In this document: positions 27,160 through 36,220 of the stretch, in pieces
Position numbering within the stretch: the first letter of the stretch is position 1
How the letters are laid out: each line of letters opens with the position of its first letter
NCBI RefSeq assembly: GCF_003014755.1
Contig: NZ_PYAW01000004.1
Location: forward strand, 558,001-622,000
Length of the DNA stretch: 64,000 nt
Direction of reading: 5' to 3'
Source of the DNA: Chitinophaga niastensis
Lineage (GTDB): Bacteria > Bacteroidota > Bacteroidia > Chitinophagales > Chitinophagaceae
Notes under the pieces: model-generated
The model's input: the letters and a program-made list of their open reading frames with translations, nothing else
What the model was told of the DNA's origin: nothing
Database searches by the model: none
Position numbers and translations under genes: made by a program

Positions 27160-27536
27160 AGTGGAGTAGGGTTTAGATTAGTTTGATCTATCAACTTAAA
27201 AAACGGCCGCAGCAGCTTAATATGCTCATGCCGCAGGGAATAGAATATTGTTTGCCCGGATCTTCTAAAGGTGACCATCCCGCCATCTTTTAGTTTTCGT
27301 AAATGCTGTGATACCGCCGGAATGGTCATATTCAGCATATCACTCAGGTCGCAGGGACACAATTCTTTTTCTTCATCCAGCAGATATAGGATTTTAAGCC
27401 GTACCTCATTTCCGGCGAGTGATAACAAGGATGATAATTGAGACAATGCCGTTGCTGCAACTGTAATTTTCCTACGGCCTTCACTTATCTGAACAGGATT
27501 TGCATCTTCCCTGATGCAAACATTTTCGTTTCGCAT
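27156..27536 (-). CDS. ArsR/SmtB-family metal-responsive repressor
   Basis: 126 residues with a winged helix-turn-helix. The sensor cysteines are in KELCPCDLSDML near residues 60-66, on the helix used for metal sensing in ArsR/CadC-type proteins. The recognition part is IPAVSQHLRKLKDGGMVTFRR, ending in a wing with QTIFYSL. It is the first gene of the minus-strand mer group. A perfect palindrome at 27573-27598 lies immediately upstream of its -7 box, so autoregulation is very likely. Confidence 0.92.
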   Translation of the reverse strand: MRNENVCIREDANPVQISEGRRKITVAATALSQLSSLLSLAGNEVRLKILYLLDEEKELCPCDLSDMLNMTIPAVSQHLRKLKDGGMVTFRRSGQTIFYSLRHEHIKLLRPFFKLIDQTNLNPTPL

Positions 27537-27562
27537 ATCTGGCAGTTTTATCAGGTATTATT

Positions 27563-27598
27563 CAAAGGTATCATTATTTAAGCAAATGCTTAAATAAT
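27563..27598 (-). promoter_or_regulatory. ArsR operator (12-2-12 palindrome) and -7 box of the mer operon
   Basis: 27573-27598 reads ATTATTTAAGCA, AA, TGCTTAAATAAT: a perfect 12-2-12 inverted repeat, the classic SmtB/ArsR operator geometry. Directly downstream on the minus strand, 27563-27570 gives TACCTTTG, a perfect Bacteroidota -7 box (TAnnTTTG), 27 bases before the ATG at 27536. A repressor bound here would block the polymerase. A half-site-like TATTTAAGC recurs at 27644-27652, closer to the divergent TonB receptor. Confidence 0.85.
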
Positions 27599-27768
27599 AG
27601 TTATTGCAAAAATAAATAATGTGTTGAGTGCCAATACGGTCAATATTTAAGCCAATTTTAAGCTGGTTTTAATCTCAGGCACTATTTTTCCCGATTGCGT
27701 GTTTTTTTTTCCCGATTCGATCATTGGATTGCTTAGCACTGATCGAAATTTGGGGCATATTTAATTCT

Positions 27769-29940
27769 ATGTATAAATTATTGTTCGGGCTGCCTTTTGT
27801 TTTGCTGCCCTTTGTCGCCAGTGCACAACGACCAGCCGACTCAATCAGGATTCATTATCTGAAGGATGTAAGAATCAATGCTATCCGCACCGTTCGCGGT
27901 ACAGGCCATCTGCCTGAAGAGAAAGATGGGATCATTTATTCCGGAAAAAAGAATGAAGTAATCATTGTAGACAGTTTAGATGCCAATAAAGCTATCAACA
28001 ATACCCGTCAGATATTAGGCCGCATTCCGGGACTGAATATTGCGGAAACCGAAAGTGGTGGCTTTACTGCCAACGGGATCGCTACCCGCGGATTAAACCC
28101 TACGCAGAGTATTGAAATGAATACCCGCCAGAACGGGTACAATATCGCTTCTGATATTTATGGTTATAATGAAGCATATTATCTTCCACCCATGGAAGCA
28201 GTGAGCCGTATAGAAATGGTAAGAGGAGCTTCCTCCCTCCAGTTCGGGCCTCAGTTTGGTGGTTTGGTAAACTATGTGTTGAATGAGCCTCCCAAAAACA
28301 AACCTTTTGAATTTTATACTTCTGAAACTGCCGGCAGCTTCGGTATGTTCAATACCTTTAATTCCTTTGCAGGTACTATAAAGAAATGGAGCTACTATGG
28401 TTTCCTCCAGTACCGCACATTACAGGGATACAGACCCAATAGCCAGCAGTGGCAGGTTTCCGGCTTCGGCAGAATACAGTATGATGCCTCCGAAAAACTG
28501 AAAGTAGGCGTGGAATATTCCTTATTACGTAACCGCATCAAGATGCCGGGCGGATTAAACGACAGCATGTTTAATGCGGATCCAAAATCCTCCTTTCGTG
28601 CACGCAACTGGCTCAAAAGCCCGTGGAATGTGGTAACAGGATATCTCAATTATGCCATTTCTCCTGCCACGGCTTTAAATATAAAAACTACTTACCTGTT
28701 TAGCAGCAGAGCATTGGTATGGCGCAATGAAAATGGCGGTCCTGAAGCATTAGACACAATAGACCCTGCCACCGGCCAATACGTTCCGCGCGAAGTGCAG
28801 AATGAGGCCATGCACAATTCCACTACAGAAATACGTTTGCTGCACAATTATAAAATGGGTAGCACTAACAATACACTGGCTGGCGGTCTGCGTTATAGTT
28901 ACGCCTGGTTTAAAAGACAAGGTGGCGGCGAAGGCACTACTGCGGCAGATTTTGACCTGAGTGTTAAGGGTGAATATGAATATAACCTCGACTTTACTAC
29001 CACCAACATTGCTCCATTTATTGAGAATATTTTCCGGATCAATAAAGCTTTTTCCATTACACCAGGATTCAGGTTTGAGTACCTGAGAAGTACTGCGAAA
29101 GGTTATATCACAGATAGCGCAAAAGTTTTCACGGATAATAGCAGAAGCCGTTCCATTCCTTTATTTGGTATTGGAGCCGAATATAAAACCAGTCCTTCTG
29201 CCAACCTGTATGCTAACATCAGCCAGGCTTACCGCCCGATTGATTACGCGCAAATTACGCCTATTGGCATCACTTCCAAAATTGATCCTAACCTGAAAGA
29301 TGCAGCCGGTTTCAATGCTGACCTGGGTTACAGAGGCACGGTAAATAATTACCTGAATTTTGATATTGGCTTATTCTACCTGGCCTATAACCGCCGCATT
29401 GGTACTGTATTATTAACCGATGCCAAGGGACAGCCCTATACTTACAGAACCAATGTGGCTAACAGTGTACATAAAGGTTTAGAGAGTTATGTTGAGTTTA
29501 ATATCTTAAAATACCTGCATCCTGAAAGCGCAAAAGGTATCAGCATATTCGATTCCTTTGGATACACGGATGCAAAATATACTTCAGGAGAATTTAAAAA
29601 CAACAGGGTAGAGGCAGCCGTAAAATATATTAACCGTGTAGGAGTTATTTATAACAATACCCATTTTTCTGCCACTTTCCAGATGAATAATGTGGGAGAT
29701 GCTTATGGAGATGCTACCAATGCAAAATTCAGTACAGACCCGGTAGCTGGATACATTCCGGCATACACGGTGTACGATGTAAGCGCTACTTATAAATTTG
29801 GCAGATATGCCTGCAAAGCGGGTATTAATAATTTAAGTAACAAAGCGTATTTCACACGCAGAACAGATGAATACCCGGGCCCCGGCATTATTCCTTCTGA
29901 TGGAAGGAGTTTTTATGTGGGGATCTCCGGAAGATTCTAA
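27769..29940 (+). CDS. TonB-dependent outer membrane receptor (FecA-like)
   Basis: 723 residues from the ATG at 27769; a TTG at 27724 is in frame, but 27769 gives the signal peptide MYKLLFGLPFVLLPFVASAQ. The plug domain has RQILGRIPGLNIAETESGG and VSRIEMVRGASSLQFGPQFGG. The barrel follows, with the terminal strand GISGRF. It has no SusC-type carboxypeptidase domain and no SusD partner, and it resembles ferric-citrate/siderophore receptors. It is divergent from the ArsR-merTP genes with 232 bases between, so metal control is possible. It ends at a strong bidirectional terminator. Confidence 0.9.
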   Translation: MYKLLFGLPFVLLPFVASAQRPADSIRIHYLKDVRINAIRTVRGTGHLPEEKDGIIYSGKKNEVIIVDSLDANKAINNTRQILGRIPGLNIAETESGGFTANGIATRGLNPTQSIEMNTRQNGYNIASDIYGYNEAYYLPPMEAVSRIEMVRGASSLQFGPQFGGLVNYVLNEPPKNKPFEFYTSETAGSFGMFNTFNSFAGTIKKWSYYGFLQYRTLQGYRPNSQQWQVSGFGRIQYDASEKLKVGVEYSLLRNRIKMPGGLNDSMFNADPKSSFRARNWLKSPWNVVTGYLNYAISPATALNIKTTYLFSSRALVWRNENGGPEALDTIDPATGQYVPREVQNEAMHNSTTEIRLLHNYKMGSTNNTLAGGLRYSYAWFKRQGGGEGTTAADFDLSVKGEYEYNLDFTTTNIAPFIENIFRINKAFSITPGFRFEYLRSTAKGYITDSAKVFTDNSRSRSIPLFGIGAEYKTSPSANLYANISQAYRPIDYAQITPIGITSKIDPNLKDAAGFNADLGYRGTVNNYLNFDIGLFYLAYNRRIGTVLLTDAKGQPYTYRTNVANSVHKGLESYVEFNILKYLHPESAKGISIFDSFGYTDAKYTSGEFKNNRVEAAVKYINRVGVIYNNTHFSATFQMNNVGDAYGDATNAKFSTDPVAGYIPAYTVYDVSATYKFGRYACKAGINNLSNKAYFTRRTDEYPGPGIIPSDGRSFYVGISGRF

Positions 29941-29950
29941 AAATAATAAT

Positions 29951-29996
29951 ATAAAAAAGCGGCTTAACATGTTTACATGTTAAGCCGCTTTTTTAT
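29951..29996. terminator. Bidirectional intrinsic terminator
   Basis: The stem 29951-29971 pairs perfectly with 29976-29996 over 21 bp across a TTTA loop. The core is GCGGCTTAACATG / CATGTTAAGCCGC, flanked by A-rich and T-rich arms. It sits between the convergent TonB receptor stop (29940) and the CDF transporter stop (30005). Confidence 0.92.
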
Positions 29997-30004
29997 ATAT
30001 TATA

Positions 30005-31432
30005 TCAGTACACCATTACTTTCGTTAATGGCTCGGGATCAATATGGACCCTGATGATATCTGTTATCTCCGCTCTGAGTACCCGTTCCAGGTTGTACAT
30101 AACAACATGTGCATCAGCTAAAGGTGTTTGACCGGGTAGGGTCATGATAAGGGTAACCACTAATCCTTCGTCCGTTAATAAAACCTCATCTATTGTTACC
30201 TGCTTATAATCTTCCATGTTCTCCAGCGCTTGGCGCACCCTGTCAAATGATGACTGGTGGCGTATCGCCGGGCGGGGTATTTCATTTCTGGGTTCAATGT
30301 GCACCGCCACTTTTATCGGAAGTGCAAACTCATTAATCAATGCTTTCTCTAAAATTTCAGATTTCGCATGGGCTTCTGTTAACGAAAGATCGTCAGATAC
30401 TTCCAGATCAAGTTCTATCCTTATCTCTCCCGAAACGAGGTAGAGATTTAGATTATGAATGCGGAGGTCCAGCAAAGCTGCTACAGACCTTACAGTGATA
30501 CTGTAAGGCTCATCGGTGGTATGAATAGGCTCTGCATGTACGATCACTTCTGCATTGCTGCTTAATTCATGTTTAATGGCATGCTCTATTATTTCAGTCA
30601 GCTCATGGGCTTTCTCAAAAGTTAAGCTTCTTGGTGTACCTACAGTAGCTTCCACATAGGGCTTATTGCCTACAAACCTGGTTTTGATGCTGACTGCACC
30701 ACTCACTACACCTGGTAATTGCTCCACCAGTTCCTGTAATCTTGGTGCTAAATCTTCCGGCACATCATCCATCAAAGACCGGATGGCCTCTGCGCCGATA
30801 CTCCACACAGACTTAAAGGCAATCACCACCACACCTAATGCCGCCAGTGCATCGGCACGCTCTACCAGCCAAACAGGCAGGGGGAGGTACCTGGCCAGAA
30901 AAATAAAAACTAAACTCAGCAATACCGCTAATGATCCCAGCATGTCATTACCAAAATGTTCGGCATCAGAAGCAAGCGCCTGGCTCTGATAATGTTTGGC
31001 GGCTTTTTTAAGTGTCCTTACTCTTAAGAAGTCAATGATGATGCTGATAATAATAATGGAAAAGGACCAGATGCTTACTTCTGGTGCGCCCGGCTCCCAA
31101 ACAATCTTAACAACAGCGTGATAAAGAATAATGAGCGCAGTAGCTCCCAGTAAGGTCATTCCCGCAAGTGCGCCCAGCGCCTCCGCGCGCTCATGCCCAT
31201 AAGGATGATTGGCATCCGGTGGTTTAGCCGCCACTCTTACAGCTACAAATGTAACCAGTGTAGAAAGCAGATCGAGCAGGGAATGCATACCTTCCGCAAT
31301 TAAACCGAGGCTACCTGTTAATATGCCTGCAATGAATTTAATTGCCGCCAGCCCACCACTGGCAAAAATGGAAATAGTCGTGATCTTACTTTTGCGCTGC
31401 ACATTATTCTCTTCAGCTGCCGTATTATGCAT
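30005..31432 (-). CDS. Cation diffusion facilitator with three tandem C-terminal dimerisation-like domains
   Basis: 475 residues, against about 300 for a standard CDF exporter. The membrane part (about residues 15-220) shows AEGMHSLLDLLST, HPYGHERAEALGAL (the HxxxD-like region) and ASDAEHFGNDMLGSL, the metal sites of Zn/Fe/Co exporters of the FieF/CzcD group. After it come three similar ferredoxin-like units ending in HAEP, HIEP and HIDP, where normal CDFs have one. It is the last gene of the efflux operon starting at 37597. It probably exports zinc or cobalt across the inner membrane. The extra domains may add metal sensing. Confidence 0.88.
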   Translation of the reverse strand: MHNTAAEENNVQRKSKITTISIFASGGLAAIKFIAGILTGSLGLIAEGMHSLLDLLSTLVTFVAVRVAAKPPDANHPYGHERAEALGALAGMTLLGATALIILYHAVVKIVWEPGAPEVSIWSFSIIIISIIIDFLRVRTLKKAAKHYQSQALASDAEHFGNDMLGSLAVLLSLVFIFLARYLPLPVWLVERADALAALGVVVIAFKSVWSIGAEAIRSLMDDVPEDLAPRLQELVEQLPGVVSGAVSIKTRFVGNKPYVEATVGTPRSLTFEKAHELTEIIEHAIKHELSSNAEVIVHAEPIHTTDEPYSITVRSVAALLDLRIHNLNLYLVSGEIRIELDLEVSDDLSLTEAHAKSEILEKALINEFALPIKVAVHIEPRNEIPRPAIRHQSSFDRVRQALENMEDYKQVTIDEVLLTDEGLVVTLIMTLPGQTPLADAHVVMYNLERVLRAEITDIIRVHIDPEPLTKVMVY

Positions 31433-31515
31433 ATCGTCTGATTAAATTTTCAAATAGTTAGTATTACCTGTGAGACACTGACAGGCGGCGAAAAATAATA
31501 AATAATAAAAAAGCC

Positions 31516-31896
31516 TTACGCTTTAGGAGGGCGGAAAAGTGAGGACAGGGCTGGTTCCGGCAGGTAATTATCTTTGAGGACAGGATAATTAATGGCAACC
31601 GGACTATATAACTGTTGTTTTATGGAAATTACTTTTGCTAAAGGAATAAAGGAATGATAGAGCGTGCGGATATCTACCTGTTTATAGGGAAGCTGCATAT
31701 CTCTGTCGTCATCATTATCATTAATATCATGGCCCCAGTAGTGCATGCATAAAAAATCCATTACACTAATATTGCCATTTCTCTCCTGATGCTCGTGGTA
31801 ATGTGCTACCAGGGTAGGGAGCTTGAGCAACTGATCTAAAGCAGTATTGTGAAGTGTAAATAAAAGGATTAATATATAAACGCAGCTTTTTTTCAC
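31516..31896 (-). CDS. Small hypothetical protein of metal-efflux operons
   Basis: 126 residues from a GTG start at 31896, with an N-terminal hydrophobic signal-like stretch (KKSCVYILILLFTLH). It contains LKLPTLVAHYHEHQERNG and FLCMHYWGHDINDNDDDRDMQLP, histidine- and aspartate-rich and able to bind divalent metal. I cannot name the family, but short periplasmic proteins with this HYxEH layout are typical of Bacteroidota metal-efflux loci. It lies 62 bases after the adaptor gene and 83 before the CDF gene, within the same operon. Confidence 0.7.
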   Translation of the reverse strand: MKKSCVYILILLFTLHNTALDQLLKLPTLVAHYHEHQERNGNISVMDFLCMHYWGHDINDNDDDRDMQLPYKQVDIRTLYHSFIPLAKVISIKQQLYSPVAINYPVLKDNYLPEPALSSLFRPPKA

Positions 31897-31958
31897 CAGT
31901 GGGCAAAGATAGAAAAAACCAACGGGTTTCTTACATTCCAGGCATTAGCACACTGTTA

Positions 31959-33041
31959 TTATTTCATTATCCAAAAACCAGTACTACCCGGCTTTCTTTC
32001 ATCCGTAGCTTTTTTCAGTAAAGTATCGCCGGCCGATATATTTCCAAATATTTCAACGCCTGCATCCACCGTCATACCTTGCCTAACGTCCACCCATTCA
32101 GCTTTACCCTTGTTTACCCGGATGACGAACTTTTTTTCCTGCGTAGTAGCAACGGCAGTAAAAGGAACGATGAAAGAAGAAGTACCTCTTTCCAGGTTAA
32201 TCTTTACATAAGCAAAAGCACCTGCTTTCAGTAAGTGATCACTGTTATCTACCTGGAATTCCCAGAGTTCTGTGCGGGTAGCCGGATCAATGGTTTCCGA
32301 TTTACGGGTCAACACCGCTTTGAAACGCTGTGTAGGGTAGGCATCTACCCGGAAATCAATATTTTTTGAAGTGCTGGCTGCTGCCGTATATATTTCCGGC
32401 ACAGCGGCACGGAGGCGCAGTGTGTGGTTATTCTGAACAGTAAGCAGCATCGCGTTGGTACCTACAAGTGCACCCGGATCGGCCTTACGCGCTGTGATCA
32501 CACCATCGAATGGTGCGGTGATATATAAATATCCGGAAATTGCTTTATAGGCCTGCGACTGTTTACTGGCGGCTATATAAGTAGCACTATCGGCCAGCAT
32601 TGAGTTGCGGGTACGTTCCAGGTCAACAGGGGCTACAATGCCGGGTGTTTTTGCCTGAGATGCCCGGTACAGGCGTTCATAATTATCTTTGCTGGAAGCC
32701 CACTTAGCTTTAGCTGATTGTAAGGCTGCTGCTGATTCAGCAAACCTGCTGTCTACTTCCGGCGCTTCAATAACAGCCAGCGTCTGACCTTTCTTTACAT
32801 GATCGCCCAGGTCTACTTTCATAGCGCGCACAAAGCCCTGCACTTTTGCAAAGAGTTCTGCACTTTCGTAAGGGATCAATTCAGCAGTTAGTTCCACTGT
32901 TTTTTTAACGGTGTCTTGTTTTAAGATGAATACCGGCACGGTATCCTGAGCGGTACTATTATTTACTTTCTCCTGCTCCTGCTGTGCGTTTCCGCAAGCT
33001 GCCAGTATGATAACCAAATTGATGAAAGCGATGGATCGCAT
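31959..33041 (-). CDS. RND efflux periplasmic adaptor (membrane fusion protein)
   Basis: 360 residues from the ATG giving MRSIAFINLVIILAACGN, a compact lipoprotein signal. In-frame ATGs at 33095 and 33074 would overlap the pump gene and spoil that signal. The body shows the split lipoyl-like halves (VKVDLGDHVKKGQTLAVIEAPEVDSRF, then YLITAPFDGVITARK-like sequence), a helical hairpin, and a beta-barrel with KAGAFAYVKINLERG. It links the RND pump at 33058 to the TolC-like channel at 36221. Neither a heavy-metal-binding domain nor other specificity marks are present. Confidence 0.9.
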   Translation of the reverse strand: MRSIAFINLVIILAACGNAQQEQEKVNNSTAQDTVPVFILKQDTVKKTVELTAELIPYESAELFAKVQGFVRAMKVDLGDHVKKGQTLAVIEAPEVDSRFAESAAALQSAKAKWASSKDNYERLYRASQAKTPGIVAPVDLERTRNSMLADSATYIAASKQSQAYKAISGYLYITAPFDGVITARKADPGALVGTNAMLLTVQNNHTLRLRAAVPEIYTAAASTSKNIDFRVDAYPTQRFKAVLTRKSETIDPATRTELWEFQVDNSDHLLKAGAFAYVKINLERGTSSFIVPFTAVATTQEKKFVIRVNKGKAEWVDVRQGMTVDAGVEIFGNISAGDTLLKKATDERKPGSTGFWIMK

Positions 33042-33057
33042 ATGATTGAACTTGTTT

Positions 33058-36000
33058 TTATGATTGTTTGTCATAGTATCTGCTATTAAAATCATCCGGA
33101 TCTAAAGAAACATATTTGTAGGGTCTTCTTCCGATCATCAACTGATACACATGTGGTAAAAAAAATAACACGCTCACCGCCGAAAAAAGGAGCCCACCAA
33201 TTACCGCAATGCCTAAAGGAGCTGTTTGATCACCGCCTTCAGATATACCTAATGCCATTGGGATCATGCCGGCAATCATGGCAGCGCTGGTCATTAAAAT
33301 AGGCCGTAAACGCGCTGCTGCTGCCTGCATATGCCCCATTTGAATGTTATCTTTCCGGTTATGTTCTGCATTGGTAATAAATAATACCGCATTGGCAATG
33401 GCTACACCTACGGCCATAATAGTACCCATATATGACTGTATATTTAACGAGTTACCGGTAATAAAGAGGAATAACAATGATCCGGCTATTACTGCCGGTA
33501 TGATAGATAAAGTAGCTACTGCAACACGGAACGACTGAAAGTAAACAGCCATTACGAGGAATATAACTATCACGGCTATCAGTAATCCAAACTGCAGACT
33601 TGTTAATGTTTGTTGCAGTAATTCCGGCTGACCGCGCAGCAGGATCTTAGCACCATTGGGGAGTTTACCCATGCCGGCAATGATCTTATTTACTTTATTA
33701 AATACCGTTCCCAGATCCTGTTGATGTGCATTGGCGGTAATCGTAATGTAACGTTGCTGATTAAGACGATCATATTCACCCGCTACAATTGTGCGTTTCC
33801 AGGTGGCCACTTCACTTAAATAATGGGTATTGCCAACACCGCCGGATATAGGAATGGCCTCCAGCTGAGCGGTGCTGTTCATACGGTATTCAGGATATTG
33901 CACCTGCACCTGGTAAGCCGTACCTGTTGTTTTATCCAGCCAGTAACTGGGTGTAGTAAAACGACTGGAAGAGGTAGCCGTTGCAATAGAACGGGCGGCC
34001 TGATCGCCGGAAATTCCCAGCTGTCCGGCTTTAACACGATCCACATCTAATCTGATAGCAGGATAATCCAGTGGCGTAGCAATCTGAAGATCACGCAAAG
34101 AAGGAATGGCAGCTAGTTTTTGTACCAGTTCCTGTGCGGTTTTCCTGCCTTCTGCGAGGTTACGGTTGACTACTGCTATTTCAATCGGATTGGTGCTGCC
34201 GAGGTTCAATACCTGCTCTACAATATCTCCCGGCTCAAATGATATTTTTGCGTTAGGGATTTCTTTTGTTATCGCTGCACGTAATTTTTCTCTAAAAACT
34301 GCCATCGGAATAACACCTCTTTTTAATTTTATTTTAGTAACAGATTCATGTGGCCCGCTGGTCCATAAATGAATATAGTTGACCGGATAACTGGAAGGCT
34401 GTGTACCAATAAAAGCAGACGTGATGAGGGTATTATTTTTACCGGAAATACTATCAGCCAGTGCTAAAAGCTTTCTGGTGGCATCTTCTGTACGTTCAAA
34501 GCGGGTGCCTACGGGCAAGCGTAAACGAACTTGTGTTTGTCCGCTGTCGGTTTGCGGAAACAGTTCTGTGCCTGTAAAAGAGAAGAACAATAATACAAGT
34601 CCTGTTGAGATAACGAGAAATAAAGCCGTTACCCATCCGAAGCCGGATTGTAAACGTTGTCCTGCTGCAATATATTTTTGTTTCAAGTGATGATAGAAGC
34701 CCTTTCCTTCCTGCATTTCCTTATTGCTTAAATGCGCTTTCAACAACCAGTTAGCTACCACCGGCACAAATGTTTGCGACAACAAAAAAGAAGCGATCAT
34801 TGCAAAACCCACTGCCAGCGATAAAGGCATGAACATAGCTTTGGGTACACCATTCATAAACAGGGCAGGAACAAACACTGCCAGGATACTCAACAGGATT
34901 AATAATTTTGGTCCTGCTATTTCCCGGCAGGCATCTGCTATGGCGCGTGCTTTACTTTTGCCGGCTTCCTGGTGACGATGAATATTTTCAATGGTAACAG
35001 TGGCTTCATCTACCAGGATACCCACCGAGAGTGCCAGCCCTCCCAGTGTCATAATATTGATCGTTTGACCGGTGAGATATAGCAGCGTAGCAGAAGATAG
35101 TAACGCCAGCGGAATCGTCATTATTACGATCAGCGCACTACGGCGGTCGCCGAGGAACAGTAATACCATCAAACCCGTGAGAATGGCTCCCAGTCCGCCT
35201 TCAAACAGCAGGCTTTTCAGGGAGTTGATCACATACCCCGACTGATCAAATTCATAGGTTACTTTAATATCTGATGGTATAGCTGCCTGCATATCCTGCA
35301 ATGCTGCCTTTACTCTTTGCACTACATCCCAGGTGGAGGCATCGGCGCGTTTGGTAACCGGAATATAAACGGATCGTTTGCCATTGATCAGCGCATAGCT
35401 GGTGGTAACATCCGAGCCCATTGTAACATTGGCAATGTCTTTTACATACACAACAGGACCGGCTCCTAATTGCAGCGGCGTATTCTGCAAATCCTGCAGG
35501 GATTCAATAACACTGTTTTGCGGAGTGATGTAAGTAGTATCACCAATGCGCACATTACCCGCAGGAGAAATGGTGTTAAACTTAGCAATTGTCTGTACCA
35601 CCTGGTCAGGTGAAAGATTGTGCCCACGCAGCTTATCAGGATCTATGGTGATCAACACCGTTTTTTGATTGCCTCCAAACGGTGGTGGTGCCGAAACTCC
35701 CGGCAAAGTTGAAAACATAGGTCGCACACGAAACAATGCCAGATCGGATATCTCCCCTAATGATTTGCTGTCTGAGCTGAAAACCAGTTGTCCTACCGGT
35801 ACACTACCCGCATCAAAGCGGGTAACGAATGGAGGCACCGTTCCTGGCGGCATAAAGGCCCTTGCACGATTCACATAACCTACTACTTCCGCCATTGCCT
35901 GGCTCATATCAGTGCCTTCATTAAATTCTATTTTGATGAGCGCTGCGCCCTGTATGCTTTTAGACTCTACATATTTAACACCGGTGATGTATAAAAAATG

Positions 36001-36207
36001 ATATTCATAATAAGAAGTAACAAAACCTTCCACCTGTTCCGGCGACAAACCACCGTAAGGCTGTGCTACATATACTACCGGCAGGCCAAGGCGCGGGAAT
36101 ATATCCACCTTTGCATGGCGGATAGACAGGTATGAAAAAAAGAGGATGGCAATAACAGCTACCAGTATTGTAACAGGATGCCTTAATGCCGAAATGATTA
36201 GTTTCAT
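33058..36207 (-). CDS. RND-family efflux pump, inner membrane component
   Basis: 1049 residues, full length for the AcrB/CzcA superfamily. It has TM1 at 12-30, the first periplasmic loop, TM2-6 with the conserved GGLALSVGILVDEATVTIENIHRHQE (TM4 proton-relay aspartate), a second loop, and TM7-12 with a similar second block. The sequence is closer to Bacteroidota HAE-like multidrug pumps than to the CusA copy at 47458-50684. The operon order TolC, pump, adaptor, small protein, CDF suggests metal or amphiphile export. The substrate is not readable from sequence alone. Confidence 0.92.
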   Translation of the reverse strand: MKLIISALRHPVTILVAVIAILFFSYLSIRHAKVDIFPRLGLPVVYVAQPYGGLSPEQVEGFVTSYYEYHFLYITGVKYVESKSIQGAALIKIEFNEGTDMSQAMAEVVGYVNRARAFMPPGTVPPFVTRFDAGSVPVGQLVFSSDSKSLGEISDLALFRVRPMFSTLPGVSAPPPFGGNQKTVLITIDPDKLRGHNLSPDQVVQTIAKFNTISPAGNVRIGDTTYITPQNSVIESLQDLQNTPLQLGAGPVVYVKDIANVTMGSDVTTSYALINGKRSVYIPVTKRADASTWDVVQRVKAALQDMQAAIPSDIKVTYEFDQSGYVINSLKSLLFEGGLGAILTGLMVLLFLGDRRSALIVIMTIPLALLSSATLLYLTGQTINIMTLGGLALSVGILVDEATVTIENIHRHQEAGKSKARAIADACREIAGPKLLILLSILAVFVPALFMNGVPKAMFMPLSLAVGFAMIASFLLSQTFVPVVANWLLKAHLSNKEMQEGKGFYHHLKQKYIAAGQRLQSGFGWVTALFLVISTGLVLLFFSFTGTELFPQTDSGQTQVRLRLPVGTRFERTEDATRKLLALADSISGKNNTLITSAFIGTQPSSYPVNYIHLWTSGPHESVTKIKLKRGVIPMAVFREKLRAAITKEIPNAKISFEPGDIVEQVLNLGSTNPIEIAVVNRNLAEGRKTAQELVQKLAAIPSLRDLQIATPLDYPAIRLDVDRVKAGQLGISGDQAARSIATATSSSRFTTPSYWLDKTTGTAYQVQVQYPEYRMNSTAQLEAIPISGGVGNTHYLSEVATWKRTIVAGEYDRLNQQRYITITANAHQQDLGTVFNKVNKIIAGMGKLPNGAKILLRGQPELLQQTLTSLQFGLLIAVIVIFLVMAVYFQSFRVAVATLSIIPAVIAGSLLFLFITGNSLNIQSYMGTIMAVGVAIANAVLFITNAEHNRKDNIQMGHMQAAAARLRPILMTSAAMIAGMIPMALGISEGGDQTAPLGIAVIGGLLFSAVSVLFFLPHVYQLMIGRRPYKYVSLDPDDFNSRYYDKQS

Positions 36208-36220
36208 AAATAGTGTATCG

